DNA of 64,000 bases from Xestospongia muta (taxonomy: Eukaryota; Porifera; Demospongiae; Haplosclerida; Petrosiidae). The position numbers were made by a program, and so were the translations under genes. The stretch covers positions 1,352,923-1,416,922 of the forward strand of contig OY848922.1 of the NCBI GenBank assembly GCA_963693285.1, given 5' to 3'. Shown here one piece after another: positions 12,052-24,400 of the stretch (within the stretch, counting starts at the first letter, position 1; each line of letters begins with the position of its first letter). The notes beneath the pieces are model-generated. The model saw only the letters and a list, made by a program, of their open reading frames with translations. It did not search any database and was not told the origin of the DNA.

Positions 12052-13999
12052 ATGGTGACCAAGAAAGGACTGACTATATTCATGACCTTGGGTCTTGTTC
12101 CTCTACTGCTGTGTTTTGTTGCCTTGTTTCTTTATGGATTTCTCATTGTTAAAAAGCTAGATGAGTGAGTACTCTATCAAAATTGTATTATTTTGAATAA
12201 TATATAAGTAAATATACATAACAATATTGTGATTATAGGTAATCTTAACATATGTGACCTGGTTTGCAATAAGGGACCATTTAATTCTGTCAAACAATTG
12301 GGATATTATTTATGAAAAAGGATCACTGTTAAAACACCTGAAAAACAGTTTTGTATACATAGATGAAGTTCCATATCATAGCAGCTGTATGTATACAAAA
12401 CTCTTTTGTGATGTTTTAACTGTTAAATCATGTCACAAATGTTTTGCCAAAAGTGGTCCCTTTTTGCAAATCAGGTCACATATAGATTGTAATGTTTAAA
12501 ATTTCTTAATTTCAAGCACATGGTAGTAGTGTCTATGTAGGGATTATCCACTGAAATGTATTGGCAGAAAATAATGAATATCTCATTTAAAACTGACAAA
12601 TCTTTCAATTCTTTGTACTATTTCTTTCTCTTAATAATTCCTTCTTTTTGACTCAGTTATAGGTTAAGACAATGCTTCTAAGCACCACAGAAGGGACCAT
12701 TTCTAAGCATCTCAAATACAATGGGTCAAATGTGAGATTTATTAATCTATTTTCCACCTCTGTCTCTGCTACTTTATAGCTCACATCAAACAAGATAGTA
12801 AACAAGAGAGTAGGGATGGCAATTACATCATCCCTACATAACAGGATAGCAGGTGGCACAAACAATTAAGGATAGTCAACAACTATCTAAGTCATTAAAA
12901 TATCAGTAATATGTTTTGCATTCTATGCTTGTGCTATCATCTAGGGATGATGTATTTGCCATACCTACTACTTGTTTGTATTCATTGTATTGGACTAATA
13001 TTACCCATTCCTACATTTATTTCAATTTTTAGAATATCTTTTTATTTACTTGTATAATTAATCCATTTATTATAGTAGTAAATATTTGTACACAAATTCA
13101 GTAGTAGTTTACAAGGTAGTAATATTCATTTAACATTCTGTAACTGTTGCCATAGTAACAGCATTCCTTGAATGTATGACATGCTTCTCAGTTACCACAA
13201 AGCCAAAACTACTCTAATACAATATGAAACTATAAATCAAAAAGTAGTCTTTGTTGATAATTGTCCAATAATTGAAACCACAAGTAAGGGATAGACACTA
13301 TATCAATTGAACTAACTAACTAACTAACATGTTTTTAAGTGCATTCATATATAAAGATGTAGACTTAAGAAACTCAATAAAGAAAACTGACTATGAACTT
13401 AGGAAGAAAACAGGTGTGTCTGACTGTTATTTGTATAGCTAAGAGCAACTGATATGAAACTTATACATATGATAATTATAAAATGTCATGTTGATTTTTG
13501 AATATATGGTTGAATTATATATATCTTTGCAGTGCTAGTGTCAGCAGTGTCATTCTAGATATCAGCAATGTAACTCATATTTGAATTTCAATTAATCTTA
13601 TAACTCCTTCTTAATTACATCTTAGATAACACCAACATGTTGTCTTCTCTTAGGTGCTGATGGATTTTGTTTGTTCTTACATACCACTATAAAAACATAG
13701 TACTATAGTTCTAAAGTTTTTCCAAATGATCCACTAATGTGTACTGGATCAGGTACTATACTTGTTTGTGTATCAGTAATGGTGGTAATAATAATAAGTA
13801 CTACACTATATTTATTGTTGTGTGTAATTTTTCTCAGTTTATCATTCTCCTTCAGTGTAGCCATCTTATTTTATGTTACAATATAACAGTAGGAAATAAC
13901 CCAAGTTTTAGGATGATGAACCAATGGACCCTACAGAATGTGGCAGATGACAACAATGATACATCACCTGCTGAGGAGGAACCTCTTTTGATGCATTGA
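12052..13999 (+). pseudogene. Truncated array gene, copy 4 (exons 1, partial 2, broken 6, 7)
   Basis: Exon 1 (12052-12164) is intact and encodes MVTKKGLTIFMTLG..VKKLDE with donor GTGAGT. Exon 2 starts correctly at 13533 (TGCTAGTGTCAGCAGTGTC) but after about 24 bp runs into the sequence that precedes exon 6, so exons 2 (most) to 5 are deleted. The exon 6 homologue (13626 on) has an in-frame TAG. Exon 7 (13838-13999) is open and ends PLLMH; it belongs to the second, dead lineage. The likely origin is recombination between an active gene and its downstream relic. A short secreted or one-helix product cannot be excluded but seems unlikely. Confidence 0.7.
12253..12480. mobile_element. Palindromic MITE, TGTGACC family (intron 1 of copy 4)
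   Basis: Ends TGTGACCTGGTTTGCAATAA and its complement (TTTTTGCAAATCAGGTCACA), flanked by TA on each side. A second inner inverted pair (TTTTGTATACATAG / CTGTATGTATACAAAA) makes almost the whole element one hairpin. No transposase. The same element occurs at 14687-14914 and 21619-21853, each time at the same intron 1 position, so it was inserted once and copied with the gene. Confidence 0.75.
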
Positions 14000-14149
14000 A
14001 CGTTCAAACTTTATTCTCTCTTTTTTGATGACGTTTTTTGTATTACGTAATTCACCACACCTTTTTATTATAAATTTGCCGTACTTTATATAAATTAATA
14101 CATTTAGGTTCTGATGTCTAACGTATAGTATTAATTTCCCATAAAAGTA

Positions 14150-14269
14150 TAGCATTAAATTTCTGGCATTCTAGATATAAATTAAAAGCTACAATATCGT
14201 TTCGACACTTTCTCAAGGAGCGTTGTTTTGATCAGCGGTTTCATTTCTTTGCAACTATTCTTCTAAAAG
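14150..14269 (+). promoter_or_regulatory. Leader exon region of copy 5
   Basis: Contains ACACTTTCTCAAGGAGCGTT and ends TTCTTCTAAAAG before donor GTAAGTGACTG (14270). The intron ends near 14428 (CATCTTCAG), or at the later CTACAG. The same leader type precedes copies 6, 10, 12 and 13 and the orphan at 51046. Confidence 0.5.
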
Positions 14270-14476
14270 GTAAGTGACTGTGGTAGCATAGTCCGGCGCT
14301 ATGATTACCGTCCACGTTAACGTTTGAAGGCGAACTAAGCGAAAATGCGGAAAAGCCAACTGTTTGTGTCTTATTTACAGTTTATATCAGTTAATATGTA
14401 TGTATTTATGTATCTTTATCATCTTCAGATTTATTACTACAGATCTACTTCACCAAATATATAATATAGAGTAAGT

Positions 14477-16433
14477 ATGTGTAAGATTGTGACCAAGAAA
14501 AGACTGACTATATTCGTGACTATGGGTCTTGTCCCTCTACTGCTGTGTTTTGTTGCCTTGTTTCTTTATGGATTTCTCATTGTTAAAAAGCTAGATGAGT
14601 GAGTACTCTATCAAAATTGTATTATTTTGAATAATATATAAGTAAATATACATAACAATATTGTGATTATAGGTAATCTTAACATATGTGACCTGGTTTG
14701 CAATAAGGGACCATTTAATTCTGTCAAACAATTGGGATATTATTTATGAAAAAGGATCACTGTTAAAACACCTGAAAAACAGTTTTGTATACATAGATGA
14801 AGTTCCATATCATAGCAGCTGTATGTATACAAAACTCTTTTGTGATGTTTTAACTGTTAAATCATGTCACAAATGTTTTGCCAAAAGTGGTCCCTTTTTG
14901 CAAATCAGGTCACATATAGATTGTAATGTTTAAAATTTCTTAATTTCAAGCACATGGTAGTAGTGTCTATGTAGGGATTATCCACTGAAATGTATTGGCA
15001 GAAAATAATGAATATCTCATTTAAAACTGACAAATCTTTCAATTCTTTGTACTATTTCTTTCTCTTAATAATTCCTTCTTTTTGACTCAGTTATAGGTTA
15101 AGACAATGCTTCTAAGCACCACAGAAGGGACCATTTCTAAGCATCTCAAATACAATGGGTCAAATGTGAGATTTATTAATCTATTTTCCACCTCTGTCTC
15201 TGCTACTTTATAGCTCACATCAAACAAGATAGTAAACAAGAGAGTAGGGATGGCAATTACATCATCCCTACATAACAGGATAGCAGGTGGCACAAACAAT
15301 TAAGGATAGTCAACAACTATCTAAGTCATTAAAATATCAGTAATATGTTTTGCATTCTATGCTTGTGCTATCATCTAGGGATGATGTATTTGCCATACCT
15401 ACTACTTGTTTGTATTCATTGTATTGGACTAATATTACCCATTCCTACATTTATTTCAATTTTTAGAATATCTTTTTATTTACTTGTATAATTAATCCAT
15501 TTATTATAGTAGTAAATATTTGTACACAAATTCAGTAGTAGTTTACAAGGTAGTAATATTCATTTAACATTCTGTAACTGTTGCCATAGTAACAGCATTC
15601 CTTGAATGTATGACATGCTTCTCAGTTACCACAAAGCCAAAACTACTCTAATACAATATGAAACTATAAATCAAAAAGTAGTCTTTGTTGATAATTGTCC
15701 AATAATTGAAACCACAAGTAAGGGATAGACACTATATCAATTGAACTAACTAACTAACTAACATGTTTTTAAGTGCATTCATATATAAAGATGTAGACTT
15801 AAGAAACTCAATAAAGAAAACCGACTATGAACTTAGGAAGAAAACAGGTGTGTCTGACTGTTATTTGTATAGCTAAGAGCAACTGATATGAAACTTATAC
15901 ATATGATAATTATAAAATGTCATGTTGATTTTTGAATATATGGTTGAATTATATATATCTTTGCAGTGCTAGTGTCAGCAGTGTCATTCTAGATATCAGC
16001 AATGTAACTCATATTTGAATTTCAATTAATCTTATAACTCCTTCTTAATTACATCTTAGATAACACCAACATGTTGTCTTCTCTTAGGTGCTGATGGATT
16101 TTGTTTGTTCTTACATACCACTATAAAAACATAGTACTATAGTTCTAAAGTTTTTCCAAATGATCCACTAATGTGTACTGGATCAGGTACTATACTTGTT
16201 TGTGTATCAGTAATGGTGGTAATAATAATAAGTACTACACTATATTTATTGTTGTGTGTAATTTTTCTCAGTTTATCATTCTCCTTCAGTGTAGCCATCT
16301 TATTTTATGTTACAATATAACAGTAGGAAATAACCCAAGTTTTAGGATGATGAACCAATGGACCCTACAGAATGTGGCAGATGACAACAATGATACATCA
16401 CCTGCTGAGGAGGAACCTCTTTTGATGCATTGA
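14477..16433 (+). pseudogene. Truncated array gene, copy 5 (duplicate of copy 4)
   Basis: Exon 1 14477-14598 encodes MCKIVTKKRLTIFVTMG. The rest repeats copy 4 at +2434 bp: MITE 14687-14914, exon 2 stub at 15967, broken exon 6 homologue from 16060, open exon 7 16272-16433. The only difference I noticed is T/C at 13420 versus 15854 (AAAACTGACT / AAAACCGACT). The duplication junction is inside exon 1: the 5' part of exon 1 differs from copy 4 (MVTKKGL versus MCKIVTKKRL) while the 3' part is identical. Confidence 0.7.
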
Positions 16434-16910
16434 ACGTTCAAACTTTATTCTCTCTTTTTTGATGACGTTTTTTGTATTACGTAATTCACCACACCTTTTT
16501 ATTATAAATTTGCCGTACTTTATATAAATTAATACATTTAGGTTCTGATGTCTAACGTATAGTATTAATTTCCCATAAAAGTATAGCATTAAATTTCTGG
16601 CATTCTAGATATAAATTAAAAGCTACAATATCGTTTCGACACTTTCTCAAGGAGCGTTGTTTTGATCAGCGGTTTCATTTCTTTGCAACTATTCTTCTAA
16701 AAGGTAAGTGACTGTGGTAGCATAGTCCGGCGCTATGATTACCGTCCACGTTAACGTTTGAAGGCGAACTAAGCGAAAATGCGGAAAAGCCAACTGTTTG
16801 TGTCTTATTTACAGTTTATATCAGTTAATATGTATGTATTTATGTATCTTTATCATCTTCAGATTTATTACTACAGATCTACTTCACCAAATATATAATA
16901 TAGAGTAAGT

Positions 16911-17078
16911 ATGTGTAAGATTGTGACCAAGAAAAGACTGACTATATTCGTGACTATGGGTCTTGTCCCTCTACTGCTGTGTTTTGTTGCCTTGTTTCTT
17001 TATGGATTTTTTATTGTTGAAGAGCTTTATTATGCGTGAGTACTCCATCAAAATAATTATTGATGTACTCTTGAAGTA

Positions 17079-17135
<57 letters not shown>

Positions 17136-19464
17136 AATTATGATCATAAATAATCTCTTGTATTGATCATGATGTGGCTATATAATCTACTAGTAATGGA
17201 CAGCATTTAAAATTAATACAAACATGTGAATTGTAATGTTAAATATTTCTTAATTATATAGCAAATCCAATTATAGTATCAATTATAGTAAGTTAGTAGA
17301 CTTGATAGAGTAATAATATACAATTCAGTCACTGTTGCCTTAGTAACTGTAGTCCTTTAAAGTTTGACATATACTTAATGATATATTAGGCAATCATAAT
17401 TGTTTTGAACCATGTACATAGGTCTAATGAAATTTATTAGAGAAAATGTTATATCTATGAAGAAAATAAGTTACTTGACAATTATTCATATAGTTAAGAG
17501 TAAATTGATGAATAATAATTATGACAAAAACAGATGTAAAACTCATGACAATATCGTAAAATGAGTCATATTTTTTTGATATTCTATATATTATATATCT
17601 TTGTAGGGTAGTGGACTACTGTTTCATTTTTTTATTACCAACATGTCTAATGATTGTATTTTATGTCTTGTTTCTGGGTTGTTTTTATCTGGACTTGTTA
17701 TTCAAGAACAATAAATCTTTAATAATATCAGCAGTATCCTACTCAAATTCATACAATCGTTTGACGTTTAGATGTTAATATTTTTTCTTAAATGAATACT
17801 GTAGTTACATATTTCAGGTTTATTGTTTCATATTGCTGTTGGTGCTAGTCTATGGCTTGCTATATATATACTATTTGTCAATTTCAAGCAGTATACTATT
17901 GCAGGAGCAGTAATGACAAGTGGACTTGTTTTAATTGTACTTTGTGGGGTAAGAAACACTATACATAATAAGTATATCATTTCACTTGTAATATATAGAC
18001 TATTGGTTTTAGTTTGTGGCCATTTACATTGTCAAGAGAAGACTCATTCAGTACAGTTGGCTGTGATGCAGAAATGAGAAAACTAGTTGAATTTTTAAAA
18101 TCAAGTCCAATTTTTGGATTTGGACCAACAGTAGGTTTTTGTGTTGTTGCCTACTTGGTCTATATCAGTGGAGTCATCACTTATACAGTTGAATTGTGAG
18201 GCTTAATTACTTTAAAATTGATATAGTTATGACCTTATAGCTTTGTTGTCGTAATACGATTTCACACATAAATATAATGTCTTCTTGTCTATATAGAGAT
18301 GATGAAGATTATAACTCTCCTGAATTATATTCATTTTACCATGTGCCTTTGTATATAATAGTTGGTGTCTTTCCAGTCTTTATAGTTTTTACATTGATAT
18401 ACAATATCTGGGAGAAGAAAGCAGCCATCTATCTTGTATCCAAATACATACACAAAATCATCAAATGTAGTATAATAGTTGACTCCTTAACTTTACCAAT
18501 TAGATAACACCAACAAGTTGTCTTCTATCAATTGCAATTGGTTTTTGTTTATATCATCATGCTTTTCAACAGAAATATAGTTGCAGTTCTGATTATTCTG
18601 AAACAACATTATGTAATGGTTCAGTCACTATACTAGCTGCTCTGTCATTAATGGTGTTGGTCATTGTAAGTAGTGCCACGATTTCAAATGCATATATTAA
18701 TTAATGATATAAAAATTGATTAATTAATTTAACCAATATAGTTATACAGGTTGTATGTACATAGCAAATTATTTATGCAAAGAATATTATATACTCATTC
18801 GATTACTAATGTAAAATAAAATGTAACTATGGAATTGGCTGTTCATGTATCTAATTATTAGAACTATGATGACTATAAATATTCTATATAATAGATATAT
18901 AATTATGACCCTATAAATAAGATGCTACATAGACTGTGGCTATATACTATATGTGTATTATATTATTCCTATACTTCATACGTATGTTGTAAAAACTTAA
19001 ATTGATTGCATGTGACAAACTTATTTTGATCAAAAAAGTAAAAATATAGTTGTTCTAATTACTAATATTTATGTAGCTACATAAACAGTTAATTTCATAG
19101 TACATTAGTATAATCAAAACAGTGTTACATTAACACATATGCAGCCTGTATAACATGTATTAGTTAAATTTTACAATGAATTAATACACTTTGCCTGAAT
19201 GCATGCAACCAAAATGTCCATGTTAATTAATAAATTAAAATAACCAATTTATTTATCACTGTTAATATTAAAATACAATTTTCTTCTCAGCTTGTTCTTC
19301 TCCTTCTGTGGAGCCATCTTTTTCTCTTTGCAAATACACATGTGACAGTTAATCTACAGACTAATGAGGATGAGATGATGAATGGTGTGACTGATGTTGA
19401 AAATGCGCCATTTGACGATGATGAAAGGCAATCAAGTGATGTTGAACCTCTCTTGGTACCTTGA
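16911..19464 (+). CDS. Multi-pass membrane protein, array copy 6 (type B)
   Basis: Exons: 16911-17035, 17607-17733, 17805-17948, 17999-18195, 18297-18435, 18504-18665, 19291-19464; 355 residues. It starts MCKIVTKKRLTIFVTMGLVP. Exon 2 begins AVVDYCFIFLLPTCL instead of the usual SVILIPPCL, a change in the first outer loop shared with copy 10. Exon 4 reads IGFSLWPFTLSREDSF. Exon 5 has HVPLYIIVGVFPVFIV followed by the basic NIWEKKAA. Exon 6 has two cysteine positions around SDYSETTLCNGS, which includes an N-G-S sequon in a predicted outer loop. The tail ends DVEPLLVP. A dinucleotide (AT)n run of about 50 bp sits in intron 1 (17082-17130), and intron 6 (625 bp) holds a decayed palindromic element. 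Confidence 0.8.
17080..17132. repeat. (AT)n microsatellite
   Basis: Nearly pure AT dinucleotide run in intron 1 of copy 6. Copy 10, with the same exon 1 and 2 type, has only a short AT tract at the same place. Confidence 0.9.
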
Positions 19465-19975
19465 AAATCGACTTGCCTTTTGAACCTGTTTAGTAAACAG
19501 GCTTTTTATATGTACACTTTAGTAGATTGTTTTGTGTTAGTTTGATATAGTTTCTTGTAACAGAAATGTATTAGTATGTATAAAAATATGATATAAATAT
19601 ATAAATAACCTGACAGCAAAAAATTTGCTCCTCCTTTATGAGCTAATATATAGGATTACCAAATTACTCCTCTTTGCTATGAAGAGAACCAGATGGTATT
19701 GTTAGAGACACTGACAAAATTCTTAACATCACAACGAAGAAGAGAAGTGTATATGTGTTAGATATTATGAACCACAGCAGAATTGTATAGTTATCTATGT
19801 TGGCACTCTTATCATTACCTTGTAGTCAATGATAATACACTGTCACTACTGACAATTGACTAAATGAATTAAGTAAAGATATGAGGAGTGATCCATGGCA
19901 AAATTTATACTATTTTTATACTAAATTCCACCTATATACCTCCCGTCAAATTTGGTAATAATCACCTCAATATGT
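19465..19975. other. 3' flank of copy 6
   Basis: Non-coding. The block is repeated after copies 7 (26252-26765) and 8 (31845-32365), including AGAACCAGATGGTATTGTTA and CCATGGCAAAATTTATAC. It links the active gene to the relic that follows, so gene plus relic form one duplicated unit. TATAAATAT near 19591 may carry the polyadenylation region. Confidence 0.45.
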
Positions 19976-19979
19976 ACCT

Positions 19980-21147
19980 ATAGCGTCACTGATGATATGT
20001 GAACTTGAGTGACTAATGCTTTTTGGCATATTTATGAAAGTTATTTGATATATTTTTGATCAACTGCCTGATGAACGAAAAATTGGTTTTAAATTGTGGC
20101 CTTTAACTTTGTCCAGAGAAGATGTCCTCAACACAAGGGTCTATAATATCATGAAGAAATGGATTACATCTACTTTATTGAGGATTATTGGTATTATATT
20201 AATGTTACTTGATAGTATTATTGTCTACCTGACATATGTTGGATGGACAATCAGATCTACAAATAAATTGTGAGACTTTATAATACATAGATGATGAATT
20301 AAAGGATGTTAGTAGCTACACTGTAAAAATTGATCCATTGATTTGACATTTATTTGGTTATACAGGTTGCAATTAAAAACTTATTTTTGTCGAAAATGTA
20401 TCATAATACTGTTTTCAATACTAATGTACTACTGTTTATGTAGCTACATAAAAAACAATTTCCTAATACATTAATTATCAAATAGTATTATGTTTATATT
20501 TTGCCTATGCAACCTGTATGTATTAGTTAAATCAACTAATCAATGTTTACAGTGTAAACATGTGTGATTATGATTACCAACTTACCACGATTATCATTGC
20601 ATTTATCTTTCATAGATTTAGAAAGCATTGGTCTCCTAGTAACTTTCATTCTGTTGCCATTGTACCTATGTATGTAATAGTGGGTGCCTTTCAAGTCCTT
20701 GTAATTACTACATACAGTAATTTACACTAATTTGGAAAAGAATCCTGGGAGGAGACTATCTTGTATATATACAATTTAAATTTCAATTACTGTTATAACT
20801 CTTCCCTAATTAGTTTATCTACATGTGTTAGATAATACCAACATGTTGTCTTCTCTAATTAGTTGTTGATGGATTTTGTTTGTTCTTACATACCTCTATA
20901 TAAAGATGGTACTGTAGTTCTGATGTTTTTTCAAAGGATTAACTAACATGTACTAGATCAGATACTGTACTTGTTGGTGTATCAGTAATGGTAGTAAAAG
21001 TACTACACTATATTTATTGTTGTATATAATTTTTCCCAGTTTATCATTCTTCTTCTGTGTAGCTATCTATGATATATTCCAGAATGTGGCAGATGATAAC
21101 AAAATAACACACTATCTTTTGAGGATGAACCTCTTTTGATCCCATAG
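19980..21147 (+). pseudogene. Relic of a second (dead) array lineage, after copy 6
   Basis: Recognisable pieces in gene order: exon 3 end (19984-20030, with internal stops); exon 4 (20082-20271, open, encoding FKLWPLTLSREDVLNTRVY, but with no AG before it); a MITE; exon 5 (20616-20763, frameshifted after VIVGAFQVLVITT); exon 6 (20834 on, in-frame TAA); and a shortened exon 7 (21040-21147). The VLNTRVYN.. stretch of exon 4 resembles type A (SFNTSVYN), so this was an older sister gene. Exons 1 and 2 are absent. Confidence 0.7.
20319..20554. mobile_element. MITE of the CACTGTAAAAA family with empty site elsewhere
   Basis: Ends CACTGTAAAAATTGATCCAT and TGTTTACAGTG, flanked by TA on both sides. 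The relic after copy 7 has the same host sequence without the element (GTTAGTAGCTAAGCATGTG near 27108). This gives a direct filled/empty comparison and shows that TA was duplicated on insertion. Confidence 0.85.
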
Positions 21148-21421
21148 AAATTGAACTTCCAAACCTTTTGATGACACTGCTTTGCTTACGTAGTTAGCTC
21201 CGCCTTTGGGTTTCCTTGTTTTTATTGATCTGTCAGCAGATTCATCTCTTACGCTTTTGTTTGATACTCTCTTGTTTTTCTAAAGGTAAGTCACTGTATA
21301 TATAACTACTCCACTTTCGAAGGAGAATTTATGTTGATATATTTGGCAATCTTTTTCATTCTCAATACACAAAGTTCTTATTTATATGTTGTTAGAGTAA
21401 GCATATATATGCGTAATCAAG

Positions 21422-24400
21422 ATGATGACCAAGAAAGGACTGACTATATTCATGACCTTGGGTCTTGTTCCTCTACTGGCGTGTTTTGTTGCCTTGTTTC
21501 TTTATGGATTTCTCATTGTTAAAAAGCTAGATGAGTGAGTACTCTATCAAAATTGTATTATTTTGAATATTATGTAAATATACATAACAATATTGTGATT
21601 ATAGGTAATCTTAACATATGTGACCTGGTTTGCAATAAGGGACCATTTAATTCTGTCAAACAATTGCGATATTATTTATGAAAAAGGATCACTGTTAAAA
21701 CACCTGAAAAACAGTTTTGTATACATAGATGAAGTCCAATGAATAGTTGTGCATATCATAGCAGCTGTATGTATACAAAACGCTTTTGTGATGTTTTAAA
21801 TCATGTCACAAATGTTTTGCCAAAAGTGGTCCCTTTTTGCAAATCAGGTCACATATAGATTGTAATGTTTAAAATTTCTTAATTTCAGGCACATAGTAAC
21901 AGTGTTTATGTAGGGATAGCCTTGATTGTCCACTGAAATGTATTGGCATAAAATAATGAATATCTCATTTAAAACTGACAAATCTTTCAATTCTTTGTAC
22001 ATGTAGTATTTCTTTCTCTTAATAATTTCTTCATTTTGACTCAATTAAGACAATGTTTCTAAGCATCACAGAAGGGAGTGTTTCTAAGCATCTCAGATAC
22101 AATGGGTCAAATGTGAGATTTATTCATTTATTTTCCACCTCTGTCTCTGCTACTTTATAGTTCACAATAACTATGAACAATTTGGACACCAAATTCACAG
22201 AGATGATGCACTAAAGTACAAAGTATGGTCTTTTATATGTCTTGTTTTCAGTGCTTCAGAAACAAAACTAGTGATTTCAGTAGTTTAATATCAAGAGCTA
22301 CTCTAAGAGAATCCATTTTTTATAAATAATTAATATTAGCAAAAAAATACTATTTCATTGTGTAGGTAGCATGCTCTTCTACTTCTGGCATTAAGTATAG
22401 AGTATTGTCTGCTTTATGTTCAGCTTAAAAGAAGATCCAGGATTATTATTGTATGATTAATAAGCCAATGACTGTAAGCTTAGAAACAATGCAGTGAATT
22501 AAATGTTACTTGTTGTTCGCTGGAACTCATCTCATGATGGAAGAATTCCAAGTTCCCAGCTACTTTCTTGTTGGCATTTTATTGAATTAGTCATCAATAA
22601 TAATATCTTCATCAAAATTGGATAAAGATATTATTATTAATGACTAATTAAAACTCAATATGTATAAAGTCAACTAGAAGCCAAAAAGCACTCTTTGTAG
22701 TTTATGTCCAATAACTGAAACTATGAGGGAGAGGTAGATACTATTTCAACTTAACTAATTGGATTAGTTTAAATTGAAATAGTATCTACTTATAGCTTCA
22801 ATTAAAGCCATGATCAATTACAATAGCAAAGTGGGTGTAAAAGCAATGTGGTTGTAGATGTAACTGGTTGGCTTTATGCATGTTAAGTTACACTAGTACT
22901 AGTTTTGACCTTGTACCAACTTAGAATGGGTTTACATCATATTGATGAAACTGTGGTAATGAAGACCTCAGTTAAAATGACAAAATGCTTTTTATCAGTG
23001 TGATGTTTGTAAAAAGCAATATTGAACCATAATTATAATAGTGTTTAACATATGATATTATTTAAGCAGTAAGCATTACCACACTGTAAAAACTAATTTG
23101 TTATTTTAACAACTAATTTGTTTTTTACATGGGTAGATTAGTATGGAATCTACAATTTATGTTAATTACTCACTATATAGTTTGTTGATATGTAAACGTA
23201 CAACATGCCAATAAAATATACAGTGAGTATTTTTGAGGATTCTATATTCCATAGTAATCCATCCATGTAATGTACAAATTAGTTGTTAAAATGACATATT
23301 AATTTTTACAGTGCAAACACTTCATAATTCATTATATAAATTAGTTGAATCATTTGTACTTGTAATGAAGTAGTTTCAAAAGTACTTGTACTTTATTTAA
23401 GTCCTTGGAAATGTACTTGGCCCCGTGTCTGCATCCAATATAAGATTTTATGAGCTGGTTAAACATAGAGCCTCATTGTCTTCTAATAACACACTACAAC
23501 TTTGTTATTGACATTGATAGTTGACTATCAAAAACTTATATTAAAAATTAAGCAAACAAATGAATAAAAATATTTTCTAAAAAATGAAATAAATGTAAGG
23601 ATATTAATATCAGTCTGATACAAGAATGCAAACAAGATAGTAAACAAGATAGTAGGGATGGCAATTACATCATCCCTACATACCAGTACAGAAGGTGGCA
23701 CAAACAATTAAGGATAGTCAACAACTATCTAAGTTATCAAAATATTAAACATTATCAGTAATATGTTTTACATTCTATGCCTGTGCTATCATCTAGGGAT
23801 GATGCATTTGCCATACCTACTACTTGTTTGTATTCATTGTAATGGACTGATATTACCCATACCTACATTTATTTCAATTTTTAGAATATCTTTTTATTTA
23901 CTTGTATAATTAATCCATTTATTATAGTAGTAAATATTTATACACAAATTCAGTAGTACTTTATAAGGTAGTAAGTAATATTTCTCTAACATTTTGTAAC
24001 TGTTGCCATAGTAACAGCATTCCTTTAATGTATGACATGCTTCTCAGTTACCACAAAGCCAAAACTACTCTAATACAATATGAAACTATAAATCAATAAG
24101 TAGTCTTTGTTGATAATTGTCCAATAATTGAAACCACAAATAAGGGATAGACACTATTTCAATTGAACTAACTAACTAACATGTTTTTAAGTGCATTCAT
24201 ATATAAAGATGTAGACCTAAGAAATGCAATAAAGAAAACCAACTATGAACTTATGAAGAAAACAAGTGTGTCTGATTGTTATTTGTATAGCTAAGAGCAA
24301 CTGATATGAAACTTATGCATACGATAATTATAAAATGTCATGTTGATTTTGAATATATGATTGAATTCTATATATCTTTTCAGTGCTAGTGTTAGCAGTG

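Noticed and set aside
12254..12499. 81-codon ORF MTWFAIRDHLILSNN.. (also 14688-14933)
   Set aside because: It lies inside the palindromic TGTGACC MITE; the copy in gene 7 has indels that do not respect this frame.
12653..12865. - strand ORF MFVPPAILLCRDDVIA.. (also 15087, 29247)
   Set aside because: Located in the repeated intron 1 block; it changes length and frame between copies and has no supporting neighbours.
17780..17820. Exon 3 starting at the later AG (TTTCAG/GTTTATTG)
   Set aside because: It would break the phase after exon 2, and copy 7 lacks this AG (TTCTGG). The upstream TGTAG acceptor keeps the frame in every copy.
17823..18077. ORF MFHIAVGASLW..VCGHLHCQEKTHSV reading across intron 3
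   Set aside because: It merges exon 3 with the following intron and then reads exon 4 out of frame; the spliced frame (GFSLWPFTLSRED) is conserved in all copies including type A.
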